Positions 40,199 to 50,071 of a stretch of 64,000 nucleotides of DNA are shown piece after piece. A program made the translations under genes and the position numbers. The stretch is from the NCBI RefSeq assembly GCF_003443615.1, contig NZ_CP031967.1, forward strand, positions 1,426,001-1,490,000, given 5' to 3'. The notes under the pieces were generated by a model, which ran no database searches, was not told the DNA's origin, and saw nothing but the letters and a program-made list of their open reading frames with translations. The stretch's first letter is position 1, and each line of letters begins with the position of its first letter. This DNA comes from Alteromonas sp. BL110 (GTDB taxonomy: Bacteria; Pseudomonadota; Gammaproteobacteria; Enterobacterales; Alteromonadaceae).

Positions 40199-41746
40199 TT
40201 ACGCACTCGCTAATACTGGGTCAATAGCGGGTTGCTCGCTATCAAGGGAGTGCGCTTTTTGTTCAATGTATTGGGATAGCGCGTCTTGTTGCGCTTTGCT
40301 TAAACGCAAACCATGCTTAGTTCTGCGCCAAATAACATCTTCCAAGGTATATGCCCATTCACACTCAATTAAATAGTCTACTTCTGCGCGATACATTCCT
40401 GCGCCAAAGTCTTCTCCCATCTCAGCAATTGACGATTTTCCTTTTAAAAATTTGTAGCTTAAAAGGCCATACTGACGCGCATAACGTTGGGCAATATCTT
40501 TGTTCAACCACGGAAACTCACCCGTTAACTTATCAACAAGCTCGTCTTGGCTTTCGAAGGCCCCCCCTGGTAAAGGCACATCTTTCGTCCATGCTTTCTT
40601 GGCCTTAGGGAAACATGTAGTCAGTTTGTCTACCGCATGCTCAGCTAATTTTCTGTAGGTCGTTATTTTCCCGCCAAAAATATTAAGCAGCACTGGCTTA
40701 CCTGTCTCGCCTTTAAGCTCAACTTTGTAGTCTCGGGTTAACTCTTGAGCAGAAGCATTCTTTTCTTCCAGTAGAGGTCTTACGCCACTGTAAGAGTGAA
40801 CAATATCGCTTAAAGTGATTTTTGACTTGAAGTAGGTGTTTACTACATCTATCAGGTATTCGGTTTCTTCGTCCGAGATAGCAGCATCTGATGGGTTGCC
40901 CTTGAAGTCTTCATCAGTAGTGCCTACCAGAGAAAAATCCCCTTCGTACGGAATAACAAAAACAATACGCCCGTCTTTGTTTTGCAGTATGTATGCTTCA
41001 TCAGTATCGTAAAGTTTAGGCACAATGAAGTGGCTTCCTTTCACCATACGCATAGCATTTGGGTTGTTAACATTTACTAAACGATCTAAGAAGGATACCG
41101 CCCAAGGGCCTGCAGCATTGACAATAGACTTCGCTTTTACTGTAAACGTTTTCCCTTTTGCTGTTCTAAGCTCAACACTCCACAGGTTGTCTTGCTTTTC
41201 AGCTTTAACACATTCAGTGCGGGTGTAAATTTGTGCGCCTTGATCTTGTGCGGCTAGTGCGTTCAATACCACTAAGCGTGCATCATCTACCCATCCGTCA
41301 GAATATTCAAAACAGGTGGTAATATCGCTAACTAACGGGCTTTCACTTGTTGTCGACAGCTTACGTGAGCGAGGCAGCATGTTGCGTTTCGCCAGCGAAT
41401 CGTAAAGGAACAAACCAATTCGAATCATCCACGCTGGGCGTAAATGCTTTTGATGCGGTAAGCGAAAGCGCAAGGGCCACATGATATGAGGGGCTTTTTG
41501 AAGCAATACTTCCCGTTCGGCTAACGCTTCTTTTACTAAACGGAACTCGTAATGTTCTAGATATCTAAGGCCGCCGTGAATGAGCTTGCTACTTGATGAA
41601 GATGTAGCGCCAGCAAGGTCACCTTTCTCACATAATGCTACTGAAAGCCCGCGTCCTGCAGCGTCAAGCGCTACGCCGACACCGTTAACGCCGCCGCCTA
41701 CGACCAAAACGTCGACTGTTTTTTCAGATTCATTGCTGTGACTCAT
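40199..41746 (-). CDS. glpD: Aerobic glycerol-3-phosphate dehydrogenase GlpD
   Basis: FAD enzyme that oxidises sn-glycerol-3-phosphate to dihydroxyacetone phosphate and passes electrons to quinone at the inner face of the membrane. 515 residues (E. coli 501). The FAD Rossmann motif VLVVGGGVNGVGVALDAAGRG is near residue 13, followed by SSSSSKLIHGGLRYLEHYEFRLVKEAL, and a C-terminal DAO_C domain (about 390-500). Ribosome binding GGGGC lies before the ATG. Likely repressed by GlpR: tandem half-sites lie 80-100 bases upstream. Confidence 0.97.
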   Translation of the reverse strand: MSHSNESEKTVDVLVVGGGVNGVGVALDAAGRGLSVALCEKGDLAGATSSSSSKLIHGGLRYLEHYEFRLVKEALAEREVLLQKAPHIMWPLRFRLPHQKHLRPAWMIRIGLFLYDSLAKRNMLPRSRKLSTTSESPLVSDITTCFEYSDGWVDDARLVVLNALAAQDQGAQIYTRTECVKAEKQDNLWSVELRTAKGKTFTVKAKSIVNAAGPWAVSFLDRLVNVNNPNAMRMVKGSHFIVPKLYDTDEAYILQNKDGRIVFVIPYEGDFSLVGTTDEDFKGNPSDAAISDEETEYLIDVVNTYFKSKITLSDIVHSYSGVRPLLEEKNASAQELTRDYKVELKGETGKPVLLNIFGGKITTYRKLAEHAVDKLTTCFPKAKKAWTKDVPLPGGAFESQDELVDKLTGEFPWLNKDIAQRYARQYGLLSYKFLKGKSSIAEMGEDFGAGMYRAEVDYLIECEWAYTLEDVIWRRTKHGLRLSKAQQDALSQYIEQKAHSLDSEQPAIDPVLASA

Positions 41747-42100
41747 AGTTTGCCCCTGCTCGTATTCACATTTGCCTTATCTAATTATTGGCTATTTGAC
41801 AATCAAAAAGAAAACATGTCAACACAAAACGAACATAATCGAACATTAAAGAAAGTTAAATGAACCCAATTATGTGTTAGTTTGCTGATATATAAAGCAA
41901 AGAAAGAACAAAAGGTTTAGCTAATATATAGGCACTGAGTCGCATGCTTGAAAATACAACTAGCCGAGTGAATCAACACAAAACCATGTGCAAGGAGTAA
42001 TTAGCATTGCAGTAACGCGCAACGTTATCGAGTGTTAAAGCTAGTCCAGATTTATGACAGATCTGTGATTATGATGATAAATGAGTAAGACGACTTATAG
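41747..42100. other. Intergenic region glpR-glpD, 354 bases
   Basis: AT-rich. Contains the glpD promoter and the tandem GlpR half-sites at 41829-41847, and a 10-base palindrome ACAGATCTGT at 42057-42066 close to the end of glpR. No gene or clear terminator was seen. Confidence 0.6.
41829..41847 (-). promoter_or_regulatory. Tandem GlpR half-sites before glpD
   Basis: On the minus strand ATGTTCG occurs twice as direct repeats 10 bases apart, within a stretch matching the left half of the E. coli GlpR consensus (WATGTTCGWTAWCGAACATW). The right half is not inverted but directly repeated. It lies about 85 bases upstream of the glpD start. Confidence 0.6.
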
Positions 42101-42859
42101 TTATGCTTTTACAAAAGTAATGTTATTTTCTTTTATAATTTTACCTATACTTGGCGGTGGTGTTTTCTCGCAAACTAAACAGTCGACTTGGGATATATGG
42201 CCCTGTTCAACCATGGCGCGGCGTTCAAATTTACTGTAGTCGGCCGCAAGGATGACGTGTTGGGTATGTTCTAGAATAGCTTGTGAGACTTTCACTTCCC
42301 TGAAGTCAAAGTCTAATAACGCGCCGTCTGAGCTTATTCCACTAATACCGATAATGCCGTAGTCCATGCGAAACTGACTGATAAAATCACAGGTCGCTTC
42401 GCCAATAATACCACCGTCGCGGTAGCGTACTTCACCTGCGGCGATAATCACCGAGAAGTCTTCTTTGGCAGATAAGATAGTTGCCACATGGATGTTGTTT
42501 GTTACTACATGTAGATTTTTATGATTTAGCAGCTTAGTAGCGATAAGCTCAGTCGTAGTACCAATATTTATAAACAAAGACGCACCATCGGGGATCATGG
42601 CTGCAACCGCTTCAGCAATCTTTTCTTTTACTTCACTGTTCTGCGTTTTCCGTTCTTGATAGGGCGTATTCTCCCAGCTTCTGTTTAATCCAGCGCCACC
42701 GTGATAGCGACTAACTACACCGTTTTCAGCCAACTGATTTAAATCTCTTCGAATGGTCTGTGGCGTCACTTCACAAGCACTAACCAAATCATCAATAGAC
42801 ATAAAACCATGTTGCTTTATTAGCCCAACAATTTTTTCGTGTCTTTGCGTTTGGTTCAT
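42101..42859 (-). CDS. glpR: DeoR-family repressor GlpR
   Basis: 252 residues. N-terminal DeoR helix-turn-helix (about 5-60; HGFMSIDDLVSACEVTPQTIRRDLNQLAENGVVSRYHGGA), C-terminal sugar-phosphate-sensing domain (about 75-235; ASLFINIGTTTELIATKLL .. DGGIIGEATCDFI), which in E. coli binds glycerol-3-phosphate to release the operator. ATG at 42859 is preceded by GAGG. Divergent from glpK; a strong GlpR-type operator lies between them, so autoregulation and control of glpK are expected. Confidence 0.93.
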   Translation of the reverse strand: MNQTQRHEKIVGLIKQHGFMSIDDLVSACEVTPQTIRRDLNQLAENGVVSRYHGGAGLNRSWENTPYQERKTQNSEVKEKIAEAVAAMIPDGASLFINIGTTTELIATKLLNHKNLHVVTNNIHVATILSAKEDFSVIIAAGEVRYRDGGIIGEATCDFISQFRMDYGIIGISGISSDGALLDFDFREVKVSQAILEHTQHVILAADYSKFERRAMVEQGHISQVDCLVCEKTPPPSIGKIIKENNITFVKA

Positions 42860-42935
42860 CACACATCCTCAAAAGTAAAATCGACAATAATTATACGTGC
42901 TTAACAACAAAGTTCACGCGATAAAACGAAAACCA

Positions 42936-42955
42936 AATGTTCGTTTTCGAAAATA
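42936..42955. promoter_or_regulatory. GlpR operator between glpR and glpK
   Basis: AATGTTCGTTTTCGAAAATA matches 18 of 20 positions of the E. coli GlpR consensus WATGTTCGWTAWCGAACATW. Located about 64 bases before the glpK start and 77 before the glpR start. Confidence 0.78.
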
Positions 42956-43018
42956 TGGCATTGTTAAACACCTGTAAATGATGCAAACTCTATGAAAATT
43001 ATCTTCAGGAGTGACCTT

Positions 43019-44503
43019 ATGGGACAACATATTCTTGCCATTGATCAAGGCACAACAAGCTCTCGCAGCATTATTTTCTCTGCAAAAGGCAGTATAGAGG
43101 CCATCGCTCAACAGGAGTTTTCTCAAAAGTACCCTAAAGATGGCTGGGTTGAACACGACCCGGAAGAAATTTGGGAAAGCGTTGTCGCAACCCTGAAGGA
43201 AGTTTTTGACAAATGTAATATAACCCCTTCTGACATCGCCGCTATTGGTATCACAAATCAGCGCGAAACCACGCTAGTTTGGGATAAACAATCAGGAAAG
43301 CCTGTCTACCCTGCTATTGTTTGGCAAGACAGACGCACAGCACAATATTGCCGAGATTTTAGCGAAGACGAAGACTTCGTTTCGTATATTACAGAGTCGA
43401 CAGGGCTTTTACTTGACCCTTATTTCTCAGCAACAAAAGTCGCATGGATACTGGATAATGTTGAAGGCGCCCGAGGGAAGGCGGAAAATGGCGAGCTTCT
43501 GTTTGGTACCGTGGATACGTATTTGATTTGGCGCTTAACGGGCGGTGAATCACACAAAACTGACGCCACAAATGCGTCTCGAACCATGCTGTTTGACATT
43601 AATAATCAGTGTTGGGATGAAAAACTACTCAATAAATTTAATATCCCTGCTTCAATGCTACCGGAAGTTATGGACTGTGCCGCGGATTTTGGGGTAATTA
43701 AAGAAGATATCATCGGCAAAGCTATCCCTATTCAGGGTGTTGCAGGCGATCAGCAAGCAGCACTGGTGGGTCAAGCGTGTTTTGAAAAAGGCATGGCAAA
43801 AAGCACGTACGGAACGGGGTGCTTTATGATCCTTAATACCGGCGACGCCCCTCTTCAATCTAAGAACCGCTTACTTACAACAGTGGGCTATCGGCTTAAT
43901 GGTAAAACGACTTACGCCCTAGAAGGCAGTATTTTTATGGCTGGCGCTACCGTACAGTGGCTTCGCGATGGCTTAAAGCTTATTGATGATGCGGCAGAAT
44001 CTGAAGCGTTAGCACAACGCGCTAGAGAAGATAACGGTGTGTTTCTAGTTCCCGCATTTACCGGCTTAGGCGCGCCTTATTGGGACCCCGATGCTCGAGG
44101 CGCTATTTTAGGACTTACTCGTGATACAGGAATAAGCGAAATCGTTGCGGCAGGCCTGCAATCGGTTTGCTACCAAACCAAAGACCTTCAAAAGGCGATG
44201 GAAAGCGACGGAGCTCGCCCTACAAATATACGTGTAGACGGCGGAATGTCGCGTAATGACTGGGTCATGGGCTTTTTGTCGGATATTTTAGGTGCTGAAG
44301 TAGAGCGACCTGAAATCACCGAAACAACCGCGTTAGGCGCTGCCTTCCTTGCTGGATTACAAGCAGGTGTGTTTAGTAGTATTGATGATCTAACCCAATG
44401 CTGGAAAAGTGATAGCGTTTTCACCCCCAGACTATCGAAGCAGGAACGTGATCAAGCCTATGACGGTTGGAAGGCCGCTGTAGACCGTATCCGTTGTAGC
44501 TAA
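43019..44503 (+). CDS. glpK: Glycerol kinase GlpK
   Basis: Phosphorylates glycerol with ATP to sn-glycerol-3-phosphate, the substrate of GlpD. 494 residues (E. coli 502), FGGY family. Motifs: [14 protein letters not shown] at the N-terminus, [19 protein letters not shown], the catalytic base Asp in [24 protein letters not shown] and the FGGY signature [21 protein letters not shown] at 43019 follows AGGAGTGACCTT; an in-frame ATG at 42992 lies upstream of this site and is not used. No glpF facilitator gene is present in the window. Confidence 0.97.
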   Translation: MGQHILAIDQGTTSSRSIIFSAKGSIEAIAQQEFSQKYPKDGWVEHDPEEIWESVVATLKEVFDKCNITPSDIAAIGITNQRETTLVWDKQSGKPVYPAIVWQDRRTAQYCRDFSEDEDFVSYITESTGLLLDPYFSATKVAWILDNVEGARGKAENGELLFGTVDTYLIWRLTGGESHKTDATNASRTMLFDINNQCWDEKLLNKFNIPASMLPEVMDCAADFGVIKEDIIGKAIPIQGVAGDQQAALVGQACFEKGMAKSTYGTGCFMILNTGDAPLQSKNRLLTTVGYRLNGKTTYALEGSIFMAGATVQWLRDGLKLIDDAAESEALAQRAREDNGVFLVPAFTGLGAPYWDPDARGAILGLTRDTGISEIVAAGLQSVCYQTKDLQKAMESDGARPTNIRVDGGMSRNDWVMGFLSDILGAEVERPEITETTALGAAFLAGLQAGVFSSIDDLTQCWKSDSVFTPRLSKQERDQAYDGWKAAVDRIRCS

Positions 44504-44530
44504 TTTCTCCTTATTTTTCCTATTGTTAAT

Positions 44531-44559
44531 AAAGTGCGGTTATATACCGCACTTTTTTT
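44531..44559 (+). terminator. glpK terminator
   Basis: Nine-base perfect stem AAGTGCGGT (44532-44540) with ACCGCACTT (44546-44554), five-base loop TATAT, followed by a run of T residues. Confidence 0.92.
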
Positions 44560-44582
44560 ATACAAAAAAATTTTTATAACAT

Positions 44583-44636
44583 TGTAATTACATTGTCATT
44601 TTGTGCTAGTATTGGATCTAAGGTAAACGTTTCACC
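44583..44636 (+). promoter_or_regulatory. Candidate promoter and GalR-like operator for the TonB receptor operon
   Basis: A possible sigma-70 promoter has TTGTAA (44583-44588) and TAGTAT (44607-44612) 18 bases apart. The operator-like AGGTAAACGTTTCACC spans 44621-44636, just downstream, where a repressor would block early transcription. The site resembles the E. coli GalR consensus and three other sites in this window. The rest of the 304-base gap up to 44807 is AT-rich and otherwise empty. Confidence 0.6.
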
Positions 44637-44807
44637 TTTTACCTTGAAATAGAAACGTTATATATTTCATAAAGTTACAAATAATAATCGAGAAAATATA
44701 ACGTTAAATGTGTAAAAGTAATGTTAATAAGCTTGATCCGCACATACTAAAAACGTAATTTAAGTGCAAAGTACGTTAAAACGTAGCCTACTCACGGAGA
44801 AAACACA

Positions 44808-47630
44808 GTGACACATAAAATTAACACATCACAGTTAGGCCCAATTGCGAAACGCTCACTTTTAGGTGTTGCTATCGCCTCTGCCCTACACGCACCGGTA
44901 GCATTTTCTCAAGATGCTGACACTCAAAGTGTAAACGATGCACCTGTTGAAGTTATTGAAGTTCGCGGCATTGTAAGCAGCTTGAAAAGAGCAATGTCTG
45001 ATAAGAAAGAAAACCTCGCTGTTTCAGACGGTATCGCAGCGGAAGATTTAGGTAAATTCCCAGATCTAAACGTTGCTGAATCACTTCAGCGTATTACTGG
45101 TGTTTCTATTGACCGTAACGGTGGTGAAGGCCAAAAAGTTACGGTACGTGGTTTCGGCCCACAGTTTAACACTGTACTTGTAAACGGTCGCCAACTAGCT
45201 ACCGACGATGCTGGCCGTGCGTTTAACTTCGACGTACTCGCTGCCGACCAAATTACTGGCGCTAGTATTTACAAAAGTGGCGTTGCCAACCTTCAATCCG
45301 GTGGCATCGGCTCAACCATCAATGTATCTACTGCTCGCCCATTTGACTATGACGGTTTCCAAGCGGTAGGTAGCGTGAAGGGTGTTTATGAAACCCTTTC
45401 TGAAGAAACGTCTCCACAAGCCTCTTTCTTGGTAAGTAATACATTTGCCGACGATAAGTTTGGTTTACTTCTAGCGGTATCGCATCAAGAGCGTCAAGTT
45501 CAAATTAACCGTATTCAAACGGCAGGCTGGCGTCCAGGTCTAACACTTTCTAACCGTGGCGATGGCGAAACGGCTGAGATTATTGCTACTGACGTTTATT
45601 TGCCACGTAACTGGGACCAAGTTGTTGATCAACAAGACAGAACTCGTACTAACGCATCACTTGTTGCACAGTTCGCGCCATCTGATGATGTAACCATCAC
45701 GTTAGACGGTTTTATTTCAAAGTTTGAGGTTGATTCTCAAGTTACTGACCTTGCATCATGGTTTGAACCAGATCGTGTTGGTTCTGCAACTATTTCTGAG
45801 TTTGGTACGGCTTTACAATTTACACAAGAAATTGACTTACACCAAGGTAGCGGTAACCCTGCATCTGACTTCGTATCATCAACTCGTGGTGTACGTGATG
45901 TAACTAACAAAGGCTTTGGTTTAAATGTTGATTGGCAAGTGACTGACGCGTTATCTGCAACGTTTGATGTTTCAACTTCTGAAGCTGAAAATGATGTAGC
46001 TGGCGAAGGTCGCTTTAATGTTGTTGGTATCATCAACAACTACGAGTTCGATAGCACAGGCGGCACACCTACTGTAATTCACGATGGTTTCGCCGATGGG
46101 CAATTGCCTGATATCTCACTAAACCGCCTTCACTATAACGACTTAGGTAACGTTGTTGCCTCAGAAGATGAAGTAACAGAATACAAAGCTGACTTCACTT
46201 ATTTAGCCGATTCTGACGTTTTTCGTAAGGTAGATTTCGGTATCTTACGTTCAGAGCGTGAAAAATTTGTTTACCAAGAGTTTGCGTCACAATGTGCATT
46301 CTGTGGTTATGGCACAGAGGCTCCAATCGATGAACTGAACATTCGTCCGTTTACTGCAAACAACTTCTTCAGCGGTCTGATTGACACTTGGTATACTTAC
46401 GATGGCGATGCATACCTAGACTACCTTGCATCACAAGGTGCGCCAGTAGTACCTACGCTTCAGCCGAACTATTACAACATTGAAGAAGACGTAACGGCGC
46501 TTTACGCTAACTTCGAATTTGGTTATGACATTGGTGACATGCCGTTAACCATGAACTTCGGTGCCCGTTACGAAGAAACCAGTGTTTCAGTTTCTGCAGT
46601 ACAAGCGCTTATCGCCGACGTTGTTCCTACTACTGACTTAACCTTGTTCTCAAATGTCTTCGCTCCATCAGAAAACATTACAGGTTCATCTTCATATGCC
46701 AACCTTCTACCTAGCCTGAACGTTAAGTTAGAAGTACAAGAAGATATGATTGTGCGTTTCTCTCGCTACGACTCTTTGACACGCCCTACTATGTCTCAGA
46801 TGTCTCCAGCGACCACTTTCAACGAGCCTCGTCGTCAAAACCTACAGGCAAGCGGCGGTAACCCAGATCTTAAGCCATTTAGCGCTGAAAACTGGGATTT
46901 ATCATTTGAGTGGTATTACAGCGATGATTCTGTGTTCTCGTTTGCAGTATTTAGCAAAGAAGTAGAAGACTTCATTGTCACGCTTTCTGGCGATGAAACT
47001 TATACCATGACGAACCGTCTTCCAAATGACTATCGCTGTGCGGCGGAAGATTGTGCGGTGGGCGTATCGCTTGACCCACAAGACCCTGATCGCGACGTAG
47101 TGGCTGACACAGAAGAGCTTAATGGCGCAAGCGAAGTTTATACTGTTACACGGCCTCAAAACGGCGAAACGGCAACGGTTAATGGTTACGAAGTAGCGAT
47201 TACCCACGTTTGGGATAACGGCTTTGGTGTAACCGCTAACGCTACTGTAGTTAACAGTGATGCGGAAGTATCTGGCGATACAACACAGACGTTTGCGCTA
47301 GCAGGTCTTGGTGATTCACAAAACCTTATCGTGTTCTACGAGCGCGATGCGTTCCAGGCTCGTGTAGCGTTTAATAACCGAGAGTCGTTCCTATTTGCAC
47401 TAGATAATACTGAAGTTGGCGGCGCGACAGGCGAGCCAATTACGACTGAAACCTACGGTCAGTGGGATGTAAGTGCAAGTTACGACATCAACGAACATCT
47501 TACGGTATTTGTTGAAGGTATTAACGTAACGGAAGAAGAGCTTTCGCAGATAGGCCGCTTCCCAGACCAAATATACTCAATTGAAGACAATGGTGCTCGC
47601 TACTCTGTAGGTATCCGAGGCTCATTCTAA
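44808..47630 (+). CDS. TonB-dependent outer-membrane receptor, probable galactoside importer
   Basis: 940 residues. Signal peptide about 1-34 (LLGVAIASALHAPVAFSQ), a TonB-box-like VEVIEVRG near 49, plug domain about 60-175 (LGKFPDLNVAESLQRITGVSIDRNGGEGQKVTVRGFGPQFNTVLVNGR), then a 22-strand-type barrel ending in a C-terminal aromatic (YSVGIRGSF). It belongs to the TonB-receptor branch common in Alteromonadales, Caulobacter and Xanthomonas carbohydrate loci. The substrate is inferred from the neighbours (alpha-galactosidase, symporter, GalR-like site) as an alpha- or beta-galactoside, not from the sequence itself. GTG start with GGAG upstream. Confidence 0.9.
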   Translation: MTHKINTSQLGPIAKRSLLGVAIASALHAPVAFSQDADTQSVNDAPVEVIEVRGIVSSLKRAMSDKKENLAVSDGIAAEDLGKFPDLNVAESLQRITGVSIDRNGGEGQKVTVRGFGPQFNTVLVNGRQLATDDAGRAFNFDVLAADQITGASIYKSGVANLQSGGIGSTINVSTARPFDYDGFQAVGSVKGVYETLSEETSPQASFLVSNTFADDKFGLLLAVSHQERQVQINRIQTAGWRPGLTLSNRGDGETAEIIATDVYLPRNWDQVVDQQDRTRTNASLVAQFAPSDDVTITLDGFISKFEVDSQVTDLASWFEPDRVGSATISEFGTALQFTQEIDLHQGSGNPASDFVSSTRGVRDVTNKGFGLNVDWQVTDALSATFDVSTSEAENDVAGEGRFNVVGIINNYEFDSTGGTPTVIHDGFADGQLPDISLNRLHYNDLGNVVASEDEVTEYKADFTYLADSDVFRKVDFGILRSEREKFVYQEFASQCAFCGYGTEAPIDELNIRPFTANNFFSGLIDTWYTYDGDAYLDYLASQGAPVVPTLQPNYYNIEEDVTALYANFEFGYDIGDMPLTMNFGARYEETSVSVSAVQALIADVVPTTDLTLFSNVFAPSENITGSSSYANLLPSLNVKLEVQEDMIVRFSRYDSLTRPTMSQMSPATTFNEPRRQNLQASGGNPDLKPFSAENWDLSFEWYYSDDSVFSFAVFSKEVEDFIVTLSGDETYTMTNRLPNDYRCAAEDCAVGVSLDPQDPDRDVVADTEELNGASEVYTVTRPQNGETATVNGYEVAITHVWDNGFGVTANATVVNSDAEVSGDTTQTFALAGLGDSQNLIVFYERDAFQARVAFNNRESFLFALDNTEVGGATGEPITTETYGQWDVSASYDINEHLTVFVEGINVTEEELSQIGRFPDQIYSIEDNGARYSVGIRGSF

Positions 47631-47647
47631 GATTTGTGTGTGTGTTT

Positions 47648-47714
47648 TGGCAGGGGTAAAACCCTGCCATTTATCCATAAGCCTATTGGCAAAACGAGTA
47701 CGTTTATGGATAAA
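47648..47714 (+). other. Nested inverted repeats between receptor and halogenase-like gene
   Basis: First a hairpin TGGCAGGG (47648-47655) with CCCTGCCA (47662-47669), then an 11-base perfect inverted repeat TTTATCCATAA (47670-47680) with TTATGGATAAA (47704-47714). The first is only weakly terminator-like because no long T run follows. It may stop or stabilise the receptor mRNA so that downstream genes are made at a lower level. Confidence 0.55.
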
Positions 47715-47755
47715 TGTAGAAAACAGTCATAATTCCATTTAAGCAGTGTTGTTTC

Positions 47756-49288
47756 ATGAACCATTCATCTTATAGATCTCAAAAACAGCGTCTTGTCATC
47801 GTAGGTGGCGGCACCGCTGGCTGGCTTACTGCCGCCATAGTCGCAGCTAAACACAAGGTAGCAATGGGTGAATGTGGCTTAGACATTACTCTGGTCGAAT
47901 CTAGTGACATTCCTACTGTAGGCGTAGGTGAAGGTACGTGGCCAACGATGCGTAACACGCTTAAAGATATTGGCCTATCTGAAAAAGAAGTATTTAGACG
48001 CTGTAGCGCTGCTTTTAAGCAGGGCGGTAAGTTTGTTAACTGGGTAAATGGCGATGGCGATTTTTACTATCACCCGTTTACCGTACCGCTAGGTTATGGC
48101 CGCGTTGAGATGGCTCCCTACGTAGGCGACATTGCAAATTTTGCCAATGCCACTAACTTTCAGCAGCACGTGTGTGAACGCAATATGGCGCCTCGTACGC
48201 TAAGCGAACAAGAATACAGCAGCGCACAGTCGAACTATGCGTATCATTTAGATGCTGGTGCATTTGCTGACATGTTGCGAGACTTCAGCAAAACGGAGCT
48301 AGGCGTAAAACACATTGTCGCCACTGTAGAAAGCGTAGCCGCAACCTCAAACGAACATATCGAAAGCGTTACGCTTAACAACGGCATGGTTTTACATGCC
48401 GATTTATTTGTCGACTGTTCTGGTTTTCGCTCACTATTACTTGGCGAAACCCTCGGTGAAAGCGTTGTTTCTACAGACGATGTGTTATTTAATAACTCTG
48501 CCCTTGCCCTTCATGTACCCCACGAAGAAGACTTTGAAATTAAGCCCTATACCCAAGCAACAGCTCAAGAAGCAGGCTGGATTTGGGATATTGGTTTGTC
48601 TTCTCGAAGAGGTGTAGGCCATGTTTACTCGACCGATTTTACTACCGACGAACGGGCGGAAGAAGTATTGCGTCAATACGTAGGTGACGAGCAGGGTGAC
48701 TTGAAAGCGCGCACAATTCGCTTTAACTCTGGTTACAAGAAGCGTATTTGGAAAGGCAACTGCATTGGCGTGGGCCTTTCCGCAGGGTTTGTAGAGCCAT
48801 TAGAAGCAACCGCCCTTATGCTTATTGAGATTTCAGCACGTTATATTGCAGAGCAAATGCCGTTGCCCGCCACAGCTATGCCTATAGTCAGCCAGCGCTT
48901 TAACAAGCAAATGAACTATCGTTGGCAACGCATTATCGACTTCTTGAAACTTCATTATATTTTTAATCAACGCAGTGAACCTTACTGGGTTGCCAATCGC
49001 GATGCGTCTTCTATCCCCGACTCTTTAAAAGAAGATTTGGAAATTTGGAAGTATCGCGGACCACAAATTGCTGATTTTTCAGCGGCAATAGAGCTATTCC
49101 CTGCCGCCAGCTATCAGTATGTGTTATACGGAATGGGATTTTCTCCAGACTTTTCTTTGCAATCTCATTTCTACAACGAACGTGACCTAGCAGATAAAGT
49201 AATTCAACAAAATCAGCTAATCACGCAGCAAAAACTAAGCAGCTTACCTAATCACCGCGACTACATTGAGCAGTGGTTGGCAAGCTAA
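47756..49288 (+). CDS. Flavin-dependent tryptophan-halogenase family protein in a sugar operon
   Basis: 510 residues of the PF04820-type flavoprotein family. FAD motif VIVGGGTAGW (Gly17, Gly19, Gly22), GVGEGTWPTM, and AFKQGGKFVNW with Lys88 at the place I align to the catalytic lysine of PrnA/RebH. The WxWxIP signature is changed to W275-I-W277-D-I279-G, and the EPLES block reads EPLEAT (347-352). Members of this family often accompany TonB receptors and SapC in carbohydrate loci, where no halogenation has been shown to my knowledge. It precedes sapC by 13 bases. No clear ribosome binding site is seen before the ATG. I would not name a substrate. Confidence 0.85.
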   Translation: MNHSSYRSQKQRLVIVGGGTAGWLTAAIVAAKHKVAMGECGLDITLVESSDIPTVGVGEGTWPTMRNTLKDIGLSEKEVFRRCSAAFKQGGKFVNWVNGDGDFYYHPFTVPLGYGRVEMAPYVGDIANFANATNFQQHVCERNMAPRTLSEQEYSSAQSNYAYHLDAGAFADMLRDFSKTELGVKHIVATVESVAATSNEHIESVTLNNGMVLHADLFVDCSGFRSLLLGETLGESVVSTDDVLFNNSALALHVPHEEDFEIKPYTQATAQEAGWIWDIGLSSRRGVGHVYSTDFTTDERAEEVLRQYVGDEQGDLKARTIRFNSGYKKRIWKGNCIGVGLSAGFVEPLEATALMLIEISARYIAEQMPLPATAMPIVSQRFNKQMNYRWQRIIDFLKLHYIFNQRSEPYWVANRDASSIPDSLKEDLEIWKYRGPQIADFSAAIELFPAASYQYVLYGMGFSPDFSLQSHFYNERDLADKVIQQNQLITQQKLSSLPNHRDYIEQWLAS

Positions 49289-49301
49289 CGAGAATTATAA
49301 T

Positions 49302-50051
49302 ATGCCAACATTTGAAACCTTATCGGCTGATACCCACAGTGCTCTTACTATTGACGAGAGCAAGCTTGCTAGTACTTATTCGAAATTTCATCTTCTCAAC
49401 ATTGAGATAAAGGAAGCCGTTCAAGCATCTAGCGACTTCCCTTTGTTTTTCAGTAAACCTACTGAAGCGCAGTATTGGACAATTTCGGCCCTGTGCGGCC
49501 TAGCTCCCCAAGAAAACGTGTTTGAAACGCAAGGTACATGGCTTGGTCACTATGCACCGCTTAGTCTTCGCACCTTACCTTTTATCGTGCGATTGGGAAA
49601 TGATGCTGAGCAGCAAGAAGTTTTAGTTGATGTCGACTCGCCAGCCGTTTCTTCTCAAAACGGTGAAGCGCTCTTTTTGCCTTCAAAGCGCCCTACTGCG
49701 TACTTAGATAACAAAAAGAAATTGCTAGATGAGCGCGTTACCGCCATGCAGCAAACCGCTGTAATGATGAATCAAATTAGCGAGATGGGGCTCATTCATA
49801 CTGTTGACTTGATCATAGAGTACAAGGACAACACCAATCAACGCGTGGGCGGATTAGCTACGGTGAATGAACAGCGCTTGCAAAGCCTTACAGGTGAAGA
49901 ACTAGCTAATTTGAATCAAAAGGGCCTGCTAAACGTGCTTTTTAATATTCTTGGCTCTATTTTGCAGGTGAACCGCGTTATCCGTCTTCATAACACTAAA
50001 TTCCCTGATCGCGCTGTTAACAACATTAAGTTCGAAACCAGCAAGTCATAA
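49302..50051 (+). CDS. SapC family protein
   Basis: 249 residues resembling the SapC family (PF07277), first named from a Campylobacter S-layer locus but of unknown biochemical role here. Visible blocks: FPLFFSKPTEAQYWTISALCGLAPQENVF, GHYAPLSLRTLPFIVRLG, and a C-terminal helical segment GEELANLNQKGLLNVLFNILGSILQVNRVIRLHN. No signal peptide. ATG at 49302 chosen because a weak GAGAA site precedes it and the longer frame would start inside the halogenase gene. It lies between the halogenase-like gene and the symporter in one transcription unit. Confidence 0.82.
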   Translation: MPTFETLSADTHSALTIDESKLASTYSKFHLLNIEIKEAVQASSDFPLFFSKPTEAQYWTISALCGLAPQENVFETQGTWLGHYAPLSLRTLPFIVRLGNDAEQQEVLVDVDSPAVSSQNGEALFLPSKRPTAYLDNKKKLLDERVTAMQQTAVMMNQISEMGLIHTVDLIIEYKDNTNQRVGGLATVNEQRLQSLTGEELANLNQKGLLNVLFNILGSILQVNRVIRLHNTKFPDRAVNNIKFETSKS

Positions 50052-50071
50052 CTGCCCTCTAGGAGTAAAAC

